This document shows, one piece after another, positions 1 through 5,707 of a DNA stretch of 11,379 nt (positions are counted from its first letter, which is position 1; the number at the start of each line of letters is the position of its first letter). Made by a program: the position numbers and the translations under genes. The notes beneath the pieces were generated by a model. That model was not told the origin of the DNA. It made no database searches and was given only the letters and a program-made list of their open reading frames with translations. Source of the stretch: Chloroflexota bacterium (GTDB taxonomy: Bacteria > Chloroflexota > Anaerolineae > DTPP01); assembly GCA_012514615.1 (NCBI GenBank), contig JAAYZY010000340.1, forward strand, positions 1 through 11,379, written 5' to 3'.

Positions 1-37
1 CTGCTACCTGCTTCAGGGCAGGGGCAAGGGTTCTGCC

Positions 38-1018
38 ATGTCCAGACTGTGCGGCCTGCGCCAGTTGCCGATGGTCTATCGCCTGCGGGATCAGGGGACC
101 CCCCTGCACGTGCGCCAGGCGGTCTTCGGGCTGGGCGCCGCCCTGTGGCCAGCCTTGGCTGGGTCGTTGTCGGGCCCCCACCTGGGGGAAGCGATCTACG
201 TGCTGGAAGGCAACGACAGCGACGACGGTTTTCTGCAGGTGCGGCGGCGCGGCCAGCGGCCGGAGATCGACCTGGTCTACATCGCCCCGCGGCTGGGCTC
301 GTCGCCGGCGCTGGAGGCAACCTGGGAGCAGTTGCTCAGCGGAGCCTGCCTGGCGCTGGGCGCGCAGGGCATGACCAAGGTCTACGCGGGCCTGCCGGAG
401 ATCGGGGACGAGGTCGCCATCTTCCGCAAGGCTGGCTTCGCCCTTTACACCCGCGAAGACCTCTTCTGCCTAGAGGCCGGGGCCGCCATCCCGCCGCCGG
501 CGGCCGGCGCGCTGCCCCTGACCGAGCGCACATCGCTGCACGAATGGGGGATACAGCACCTCTACAACGAACTGGTGCCCTGGCTGGTGCAGCAAGCCGA
601 AGGCGGGCTTTGGCCCAACGGCGTCCGCGAGGCCCCTTTCCTGGCGGAGTCTGGCGGCGAGTTCGTGATCCTGGACGACGGCGAGGTGGTGGGCGTCCTT
701 CGGCTCAAGCCTGGGCCCAAGGCCCATTGGCTGGACCTGCTGCTGCACCCGCAGGCGCACCACCGGGCGGGAGCGGCCATCGCCCATGGAGCCGCCCAAC
801 TGCAAAGGTCCCTGGACCGGCCGGTCTACTGCGCCGCTCGAGACTACCAAGGCGGCCTGCAGGGCCCGCTGGAGGCCCACGGCTTCCGCCGGGTGGGCAG
901 CCAGGCGTTGCTGGTCAGGCAGCTCGCCGCCTACGTGCGGGTGGAGCGGCCCCTGCCAGTGCATCGCGAGGGGCAGCCAGAAGCGGTGGTCTCTACTGTG
1001 CTGCGGTCAGAGCCCTGA
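38..1018 (+). CDS. Tandem GNAT-like N-acetyltransferase-type protein
   Basis: A 326-residue soluble protein that reads as two degenerate GNAT (acetyl-CoA-dependent N-acyltransferase) domains. Each half ends in the aromatic-rich stretch usual late in the GNAT fold: FRKAGF at residues 129-134, then a beta strand (FALYTREDLF), and LEAHGF at 278-283, then GSQALLVRQL. The second half also has the expected strand GEVVGVLRLK (215-224). I do not see a clean acetyl-CoA loop (Q/R-x-x-G-x-G/A), so activity and substrate are unknown. The ATG at 38 is chosen because the opening MSRLCGLRQLP looks like a family N-terminus. The frame is open to the window edge, so an upstream start cannot be excluded; a second in-frame ATG lies at 71. 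It is the first gene of a plus-strand run and ends 33 bases before the R3H ATPase. The two-domain reading is inference from short motifs. Confidence 0.72.
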   Translation: MSRLCGLRQLPMVYRLRDQGTPLHVRQAVFGLGAALWPALAGSLSGPHLGEAIYVLEGNDSDDGFLQVRRRGQRPEIDLVYIAPRLGSSPALEATWEQLLSGACLALGAQGMTKVYAGLPEIGDEVAIFRKAGFALYTREDLFCLEAGAAIPPPAAGALPLTERTSLHEWGIQHLYNELVPWLVQQAEGGLWPNGVREAPFLAESGGEFVILDDGEVVGVLRLKPGPKAHWLDLLLHPQAHHRAGAAIAHGAAQLQRSLDRPVYCAARDYQGGLQGPLEAHGFRRVGSQALLVRQLAAYVRVERPLPVHREGQPEAVVSTVLRSEP

Positions 1019-1051
1019 CCGCATGCAGAAATCGAGGGGAAAACCGAGAAC

Positions 1052-2629
1052 TTGGTCAAGCAGATGGAGATCACGGACGACCTAGAGGCCCTCTTGGCCG
1101 TGCTGCCGCCGAGAGTGAAGGCGGCCCTAGAGCGCGCCGATCGAGGAAACGAGCTGCTGGAGATCGTGCTGGACCTGGGCCGCGTGCCCGAAGCGCGCTT
1201 CCTGCAGCACGAGCTGATCCTGTATCACGACGAAGTAACGGCAGACGATATCCACTACGTCTTGGAGGGGATCAGCGACTTCGACGCTGACAACCGGGCC
1301 GGGATCGCCCGCACCCTGCACCGCATCTCCGCCATCCGCAACCGCCAGGGGCGGGTGGTAGGCCTGACTTGCCGGGTAGGTCGGGCCGTCTACGGTACCA
1401 TCGACATGATCCGCGACATCATCCAGTCGGGCCGCAGCGTCCTCATCTTGGGCAAGCCTGGCGTGGGGAAGACCACGCTGCTGCGCGACGCGGCCCGGGT
1501 GCTTTCGGAAGGGAAGCGGGTGGTAATCGTCGACACCTCCAACGAGATCGGGGGCGATGGCGACATCCCCCACCCGGCCATCGGCCGGGCCCGGCGCATG
1601 CAGGTGGCCACCCCCACCCTGCAGCACGAGGTGATGATCGAGGCGGTGGAGAACCACATGCCCGAGGTGATCATCATCGACGAGATCGGCCGGGAACTGG
1701 AGGCCGCGGCGGCGCGCACCATCGCCGAGCGCGGCGTGCAGTTGGTGGGCACGGCCCACGGCAACTCGCTGGACAACCTGATGATCAACCCGACCCTGTC
1801 GGACCTCATCGGCGGCATCCAGGCGGTCACGCTCAGCGACGAGGAAGCCCGCCGCCGCGGCACGCAGAAGACGGTGCTGGAGCGCAAGGCCCCGCCTACC
1901 TTCGAGGTGCTTATCGAGATGCAGAGCTGGGGGCGTTTGGCCATCCATCAGAACGTCTCCACCTCGGTGGACGCCATCCTGCGCGGGCGTCCAATCCCGG
2001 CTGAGCTCCGGGTGCGGGAGTCCGACGGCTCCGTGCGCACGGAGGAGATGGAGCTGCCATCGCCGCCCCTGCAGGAAAGGGCCGAAGGGCGGCCGGCCTC
2101 GCGTGGCCGTGACCGGGAGCGGGAAAGGGAGGACGAACGAACCCTGCCCACCCTGCGCATCTACGCCTACGGCATCGGCCAGAACCGCCCGCAGCAGGCG
2201 GCCCAGAGGCTGCACCTGCCGGTGTTCCTGGCCCGGGAGGTGGAGCAGGCCGACGTGGTGATGACCCTGAAGAACTACTACCGCAAGCGGCCGCAGCCCA
2301 TCGAAGACGCCGAGGCCCGGGGCGTGCCGATCTACGTGCTGCGTTCCAACACGGTGAACCAGATCGAGAGCTGCCTGGCCGACATCTACGAGTTGCCGCC
2401 GGTCAGCGAGACGCGCCAAGAGAACGGCATCTCCGGGGCCATGGTGGAAGCGCAGGAGGCCATCGAGCGGGTGCTCAACGGCCTGCCCATGGTGGAGCTG
2501 ACGCCCCAGGCGGCCTACGTGCGGCGGCGGCAGCACGAGCTGGCGCGCACCGCTAACCTGGTCTCCTACAGCAAGGGGCGAGAGCCCAACCGCAGGGTGC
2601 GCATCTATGCCGAACGGCGAGCGCAGTGA
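1052..2629 (+). CDS. R3H-domain AAA ATPase (Ycf45/SpoIIIAA-like)
   Basis: A 525-residue predicted nucleic-acid-associated ATPase of the Ycf45 type, related in its ATPase core to SpoIIIAA and secretion-type P-loop ATPases. Order: helical N-terminal domain (about 5-110); P-loop ATPase with Walker A GKPGVGKT (134-141) and Walker B VIIIDE (206-211); a charged linker (about 333-366) with a run of alternating Arg and Glu; a conserved alpha/beta segment starting IYAYGIGQN (370-378); and a C-terminal R3H domain with R491-x3-H495. R3H domains bind single-stranded nucleic acid. The precise role of Ycf45 proteins is not established to my knowledge. The start is TTG at 1052 or the in-frame ATG at 1064, four codons later; GAGGGG at 1034-1039 is 12 bases from the TTG, so the start is uncertain. 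The 3' end overlaps tmk by 23 bases, suggesting co-translation. Confidence 0.9.
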   Translation: MVKQMEITDDLEALLAVLPPRVKAALERADRGNELLEIVLDLGRVPEARFLQHELILYHDEVTADDIHYVLEGISDFDADNRAGIARTLHRISAIRNRQGRVVGLTCRVGRAVYGTIDMIRDIIQSGRSVLILGKPGVGKTTLLRDAARVLSEGKRVVIVDTSNEIGGDGDIPHPAIGRARRMQVATPTLQHEVMIEAVENHMPEVIIIDEIGRELEAAAARTIAERGVQLVGTAHGNSLDNLMINPTLSDLIGGIQAVTLSDEEARRRGTQKTVLERKAPPTFEVLIEMQSWGRLAIHQNVSTSVDAILRGRPIPAELRVRESDGSVRTEEMELPSPPLQERAEGRPASRGRDREREREDERTLPTLRIYAYGIGQNRPQQAAQRLHLPVFLAREVEQADVVMTLKNYYRKRPQPIEDAEARGVPIYVLRSNTVNQIESCLADIYELPPVSETRQENGISGAMVEAQEAIERVLNGLPMVELTPQAAYVRRRQHELARTANLVSYSKGREPNRRVRIYAERRAQ

Positions 2630-3272
2630 GCCGCCCCGGCCCTACGCCGGTCGCTTCATCACGTTTGAGGGGCCTGAGGGAGCCGGTAAGACCACGCAGT
2701 TGCAGCTCCTGAGCGAGTGGCTGCGGGAGCGGGGCCATGACGCCCTGACCACCCGCGAGCCCGGGGGCACCCACATCGGCGACCGCATTCGCGCCATCTT
2801 GCTGGATCCGGCCTGCACCGAGATGCTGTCGACGGCTGAGGTGCTGCTCTTCTCGGCAGCCAGGGCGCAGTTGGTGGGGCAGGTCATCCGCCCACACCTG
2901 GAAGGGGGCGGGGTTGTCTTGTGCGACCGCTACAGCGACTCGACCCTGGCCTACCAAGGCTACGGCGCAGGCATGGACCGTCAGGCGCTGCGATCCATCA
3001 CCGCCTTTGCCACCCAGGGGTTGACGCCGGATCTGACCATCCTGCTGGACCTGCCGGTGGCGGAAGGGCTGCGGCGCAAGGCCGCTGGCAGCGACGAAGA
3101 GTGGAACCGCATGGAACAGAAGGCCCGCTCCTATCACGAGCGGGTGCGGCAGGGATACAGGCAGTTGGCCGCCGCAGATCCGCGGCGGTGGGCGATGCTC
3201 GATGCCACGGCAACCGTTGAGACCATCCAGACAGCCATTCGACAGAGGGTGATGAGGGAGATCGGCGCATGA
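2607..3272 (+). CDS. tmk: Thymidylate kinase
   Basis: dTMP kinase, 221 residues, phosphorylating dTMP to dTDP with ATP in the dTTP pathway. Visible motifs: P-loop GPEGAGKT (22-29), TREPGGT (49-55) and [12 protein letters not shown] (107-118), then a lid region around 154-170 carrying Arg156, Arg157 and Arg168. The P-loop has no basic residue in its variable positions and the arginines sit in the lid, as in the E. coli-type (type II) enzymes. The length is normal, with about 13 extra residues before the first strand. The ATG at 2607 is preceded by AGGGTG at 2594-2599, 7 bases away. The gene begins inside the end of the R3H ATPase gene and ends in an ATGA overlap with the cyclic-di-AMP receptor gene, so the three are probably translated from one message. 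Confidence 0.97.
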   Translation: MPNGERSEPPRPYAGRFITFEGPEGAGKTTQLQLLSEWLRERGHDALTTREPGGTHIGDRIRAILLDPACTEMLSTAEVLLFSAARAQLVGQVIRPHLEGGGVVLCDRYSDSTLAYQGYGAGMDRQALRSITAFATQGLTPDLTILLDLPVAEGLRRKAAGSDEEWNRMEQKARSYHERVRQGYRQLAAADPRRWAMLDATATVETIQTAIRQRVMREIGA

Positions 3273-3598
3273 AACTAATCGTAGCCATCGTAAACAGCGA
3301 CGACAGCCGAGACCTGGTGGACAGCCTGACCAAAGAGGGCTTTCGGGCCACCGTGATCAGCACCACCGGGGGGTTCCTGCGGGAGGGGAACGCGACGGTT
3401 CTGGCGGGCATCGAAGACGGGCGCTTGTCCGACGTGCTGGGGATCATCCGCGAGAACTGCCACACCCGCACACAGTTCGTCAACCCGCTTCCCCCAGTAA
3501 TGGAACCCGGCGAGCTCTACATGCCCACGCCAGTGGAGGTGCAGGTGGGCGGCGCCACCATCTTCGTGATGAACGTGGAGCGCTTCGACCGCTTCTAG
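3269..3598 (+). CDS. darA: Cyclic-di-AMP receptor, PII-like (DarA/PstA/YaaQ family)
   Basis: A 109-residue PII-like protein of the YaaQ/DarA/PstA family, which forms trimers and binds cyclic-di-AMP. It keeps the core pattern through GFRATVISTTGGFLREGN (24-41), with Arg26, Thr28, Phe36, Leu37, Asn41 and Gly47 at positions matching the ligand-contact region described for Firmicutes PstA. The C-terminal strand VEVQVGGATIFVMNVERF is also typical. The length matches the family. Its ATG overlaps the tmk stop (ATGA, 3269-3272), with GAGGGAG at 3254-3260 as a good ribosome binding site 8 bases upstream. Firmicutes also often place this gene next to tmk. No cyclic-di-AMP cyclase or phosphodiesterase lies in the window. 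The downstream target of the family is still poorly defined. The symbol is by family similarity. Confidence 0.93.
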   Translation: MKLIVAIVNSDDSRDLVDSLTKEGFRATVISTTGGFLREGNATVLAGIEDGRLSDVLGIIRENCHTRTQFVNPLPPVMEPGELYMPTPVEVQVGGATIFVMNVERFDRF

Positions 3599-3609
3599 GC
3601 CCTGGGCCG

Positions 3610-4002
3610 TCAGTCCAGAGCGTCGGCTGGCTCGCCGCCTGGCGTCCCCAGATCCGGCAGCGCTTCTTCGATCTGTTCCGGGCTCTGGCCAGCTTCCAGG
3701 CGGCCGACCACTTCATGGAACTCCTCGCCCAGGTCTTCGCCGCTGGCGTCGCCCATGCGGCGCATCCAGCGAGCGATGGAGCGGGGATCGTTCTCATCCA
3801 CGTCGTCCATGCCCGGCTCATCCAGGTCGGCCACGTCGGCGGAGCCGCCCTTCAAGACGGCGACTCGGGAGAACAACCGGCGCAGCGCCGTGCCCCCACA
3901 ACGCGGGCAGCGGGGCTGGCCATTCTGGGCCTCGCTGTAGCTGCGCCAGAAGAGGCTTACTTTGCGGCGGCAGTCCGCACAGCGGTATTCGTAGATCGGC
4001 AT
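3610..4002 (-). CDS. FmdB-family zinc-ribbon protein with acidic C-terminal tail
   Basis: A 130-residue small protein with the classic FmdB opening MPIYEYRCADC and a putative zinc ribbon formed by Cys8, Cys11, Cys32 and Cys35. The family is named after a regulatory protein of the formamidase/acetamidase system, but most members have no tested function. The C-terminal half (about 60-130) is acidic and probably flexible (DLDEPGMDDVDENDP, then EDLGEEFHEVVGRLEAG), making the protein longer than the roughly 70-110 residues usual for the family. The start is well supported: SD GGAGGG lies 8 bases upstream, behind a near-consensus promoter. The gene is convergent with the cyclic-di-AMP receptor gene (11-base gap) and divergent from the guanylate kinase gene. 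Confidence 0.88.
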   Translation of the reverse strand: MPIYEYRCADCRRKVSLFWRSYSEAQNGQPRCPRCGGTALRRLFSRVAVLKGGSADVADLDEPGMDDVDENDPRSIARWMRRMGDASGEDLGEEFHEVVGRLEAGQSPEQIEEALPDLGTPGGEPADALD

Positions 4003-4010
4003 GGCCTTTT

Positions 4011-4016
4011 CCCTCC
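4011..4016 (-). promoter_or_regulatory. Strong Shine-Dalgarno of the fmdB-like gene
   Basis: Read on the minus strand the sequence is GGAGGG, 8 bases before the ATG at 4002. It fixes that start and suggests efficient translation. Confidence 0.8.
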
Positions 4017-4040
4017 GCGAAAGATGCTTCGATGACCGAG

Positions 4041-4069
4041 ATTATACCGCGGAAGCGACCGCCGTTCAA
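4041..4069 (-). promoter_or_regulatory. Sigma70-type promoter for the fmdB-like gene
   Basis: On the minus strand there is a perfect -10 TATAAT at 4041-4046 and a -35 TTGAAC at 4064-4069 (4 of 6 matches to TTGACA), separated by exactly 17 bases. Transcription would start near 4034, giving a leader of about 30 bases before the ATG at 4002, with the GGAGGG site inside it. In such a GC-rich stretch a perfect TATAAT at correct spacing is unlikely by chance. The promoter lies in the gap shared with the divergent guanylate kinase operon. Confidence 0.75.
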
Positions 4070-4116
4070 CCGCCCGGGGGGGGAGCGGCCCAAGCGGCGA
4101 CGCTTCAGGGGCGCTT

Positions 4117-4132
4117 CGGTCGGGGGCGACCG
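4117..4132 (+). other. Small inverted repeat in the gmk leader
   Basis: CGGTCG (4117-4122) and CGACCG (4127-4132) can form a 6-bp stem with a GGGG loop in the leader ahead of gmk, 32 bases before its ATG. There is no U-tract, so it is not an intrinsic terminator. It may be a chance product of high GC. Confidence 0.3.
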
Positions 4133-4164
4133 CAAGACACAACGACGAAGGTGGGGGAGCCTTG

Positions 4165-4863
4165 ATGACGGCATCCGACCTGTGGGTCACCCAGTTCTAT
4201 CAGCGAATCCAGCAGCCACCGGCGCTGTTCATCGTCATCTCCGGCCCTTCCGGCGTGGGCAAGACCGCGCTCTTGCGGCGGATGAGGGAGATGGGCGCTC
4301 CGCTGCACTTCGTCATCACCGCCACCAGCCGCGCCCCGCGTCCCGGGGAGGTGAACGGCGCAGACTACCACTTCGTCTCGCCGGCGCGCTTCGAGGAGAT
4401 GATCGCCGACCACGAGCTGCTGGAGCACGCGGTGGTCTACGGCGAGTACAAGGGCATCCCCCGGCGGCAGGTGGAAGAGGCGCTGGCCAGCGGCAGAGAT
4501 GTCATCGTCAGCTTGGATGTGCAGGGGGCCCATACCATCCGTCAGTTGGCGCCCGGGGCGCTGCTGATCTTCCTCACCGCCGGCAGCGAGGCCGAGCTGA
4601 CCCAGCGGCTCCAGGGCCGGGCCACCGAAGACCCGGAGGCGCTGGCCCGACGCCTGGCCACCGCCCACGCCGAACTGCAGCGCGCCGACGAGTTCGATTA
4701 CGTGGTGCTCAACGGAGAAGGGTGTCTGGACCGGGCGGTGGAGCAGGTGCGCTGCATCCTCCAGGCCGAGAAGTGCCGCGTGGACGCCCGCCGGGTGGTT
4801 CTTGGCCAGCCTGCCGCCGCCCTGGTCGAGGAGGGTGAAGATGATGCCCAAGGCGCCGTTTGA
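4165..4863 (+). CDS. gmk: Guanylate kinase (divergent GMP loop)
   Basis: A 232-residue guanylate kinase (GMP + ATP to GDP + ADP). Seen: P-loop GPSGVGKT (27-34); the GMP-binding segment TSRAPRPGEVNGADYHF (54-70), close to the usual TTRxPRxGE; the YGEYKGIPRRQV segment; LDVQGA; and the lid RLQGRATEDPEALARRL. In the segment usually reading NYYGT/S, this protein has EYKGI, so the second Tyr is Lys. The tail after AEKCRVDARRVVL adds about 25 residues to the typical length of about 205. ATG 4165 is preferred over the TTG one codon earlier, because GGGGGAG at 4153-4159 sits 5 bases before the ATG. It heads the plus-strand group gmk-MEMO-priA-ceramidase-like and overlaps the MEMO gene by about 20 bases. 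It is not next to rpoZ, its partner in many bacteria. Confidence 0.92.
   Translation: MTASDLWVTQFYQRIQQPPALFIVISGPSGVGKTALLRRMREMGAPLHFVITATSRAPRPGEVNGADYHFVSPARFEEMIADHELLEHAVVYGEYKGIPRRQVEEALASGRDVIVSLDVQGAHTIRQLAPGALLIFLTAGSEAELTQRLQGRATEDPEALARRLATAHAELQRADEFDYVVLNGEGCLDRAVEQVRCILQAEKCRVDARRVVLGQPAAALVEEGEDDAQGAV
4828..4835 (+). promoter_or_regulatory. Shine-Dalgarno that sets the MEMO gene start
   Basis: GAGGAGGG lies inside the end of gmk, 5 bases before the ATG at 4841 and 8 bases before a second ATG at 4844. It argues for one of these two codons rather than the in-frame TTG at 4802 as the true start. Confidence 0.75.
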
Positions 4864-5689
4864 AGGGGTGCGCCGGTCTCGGATCGCCGGCGCCTGGTAC
4901 CCGGGGTCTCGAGAGGCGCTGGCGCGGACCGTGGACAACTACCTGCAGGGCGCGGCAAGCCAGCCGTTGCCAGGCGAGACGGTGGCGCTGGTTGCGCCCC
5001 ACGCCGGCTACATCTATTCTGGGCAGGTAGCTGCCTACGCCTACCGCCAAGTGCAGGGCCGGGAGTTCGAGACGGTGGTGGTGGTGGGCCCCAGCCACCA
5101 GCTAGACCTGCGACGCTACGGCGTGACCGCGGTGCGCAGCTACGAGACGCCCCTTGGCCAGGTGGCGCTGGACGTGGACCTGCTCACCGCCCTGGCGGAG
5201 GCTGCCGGGCCGGTGGAGTTCCTCCCCGAGGACGGCGAACACTCGCTGGAGATCCAACTGCCGTTCCTGCAGCGGGCGGTGGGGTCTTTCCGCCTGGCCC
5301 CGGTGATGATGGGCGATCAGTCGCTGGCGGCCTGTCAGGAGCTGGGCCAGACCCTGGGTCGGCTGTTGGCCGGCCGCTCGGCCCTGCTCGTGGCCAGCAG
5401 CGACCTCTCCCACTACCACACCTACCAGCGGGCCAACACCCTGGATCACCGCGTGGCAGAACGGCTGGAGGCGTTCGACGCGTTGGGGCTGGCCAACGTG
5501 CTCGTGCAGGGCAAGGCTGAAGCGTGCGGCGGCGGCCCGATCATCGCTGTGATGCTGGCGGCCCAGGCCCTGGGCGCAGATGCCGCCCAAGTGCTGCGTT
5601 ACGCCAACTCCGGCGACGTGACCGGCGACCACGCCCATGTGGTTGGCTACCTCGCCGCCGCCCTGTACCGACGTGGGTCGGCGGCGTAA
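4841..5689 (+). CDS. amrB: MEMO1-family protein (AmmeMemoRadiSam system protein B)
   Basis: A 282-residue MEMO1-like protein. Family marks in order: RIAGAWYPG (14-22), APHAGYIYSG (52-61), VVGPSH (81-86), EHSLEIQLPFL (133-143), SSDLSHY (186-192), EACGGGPI (227-234) and NSGD near the C-terminus. His54, His86, His191 and Cys229 align with the residues forming the metal-type pocket in human MEMO1. In prokaryotes the family is grouped with an AMMECR1-like protein and a radical SAM protein (AmmeMemoRadiSam), but neither partner is present here. The exact reaction is not settled. Start: ATG 4841 (or 4844), overlapping gmk by about 20 bases. A strong hairpin covers its TAA stop, and priA begins 18 bases later. 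The symbol follows the system name. Confidence 0.92.
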   Translation: MMPKAPFEGVRRSRIAGAWYPGSREALARTVDNYLQGAASQPLPGETVALVAPHAGYIYSGQVAAYAYRQVQGREFETVVVVGPSHQLDLRRYGVTAVRSYETPLGQVALDVDLLTALAEAAGPVEFLPEDGEHSLEIQLPFLQRAVGSFRLAPVMMGDQSLAACQELGQTLGRLLAGRSALLVASSDLSHYHTYQRANTLDHRVAERLEAFDALGLANVLVQGKAEACGGGPIIAVMLAAQALGADAAQVLRYANSGDVTGDHAHVVGYLAAALYRRGSAA

Positions 5690-5698
5690 GCCGCCGGC
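5677..5698 (+). promoter_or_regulatory. GNRA-loop hairpin over the MEMO stop codon, ahead of priA
   Basis: Bases 5677-5685 pair with 5690-5698 (nine pairs, one of them U-G), closing a GUAA tetraloop (5686-5689) of the GNRA type. The loop contains the UAA stop of the MEMO gene. The priA ribosome site GAGGA (5699-5703) begins at the base after the stem, and the priA GTG is at 5708. No U-run follows, so this is not an intrinsic terminator. A role in priA translation or message stability is inference. Confidence 0.6.
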
Positions 5699-5707
5699 GA
5701 GGACGCT

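Larger units (their letters stand above)
4003..4164. other. Divergent intergenic region between fmdB-like gene and gmk
   Basis: The only sizeable non-coding gap in the window, 162 bases. It holds the minus-strand promoter and ribosome site of the fmdB-like gene, a run of eight G at 4076-4083, a small inverted repeat at 4117-4132, and a purine-rich ribosome site for gmk (GGGGGAG, 4153-4159). I see no convincing plus-strand sigma70 promoter, although the plus-strand operon from gmk onward should start here. Confidence 0.7.

Noticed and set aside
49..1290. Plus-strand open frame (413 codons) overlapping the GNAT-like gene and the R3H gene start
   Set aside because: Low-complexity Arg/Gly/Pro/Ala translation, and it would overlap two better-supported genes.
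1127..2536. Long minus-strand open frame (469 codons) opposite the R3H ATPase gene
   Set aside because: Composition is His-, Arg- and Gly-rich with no motif, as expected for an antisense shadow of a high-GC gene. The plus strand has clear Walker and R3H motifs.
3598..3608. Inverted repeat GGCCC-T-GGGCC between two convergent genes, as a terminator
   Set aside because: The loop is a single base and no T-run lies on either side, so it cannot act as an intrinsic terminator.
4041..4048. Plus-strand promoter using TATACC for gmk
   Set aside because: There is no reasonable -35 at the right distance on the plus strand. The same bases give a perfect TATAAT with a -35 on the minus strand.
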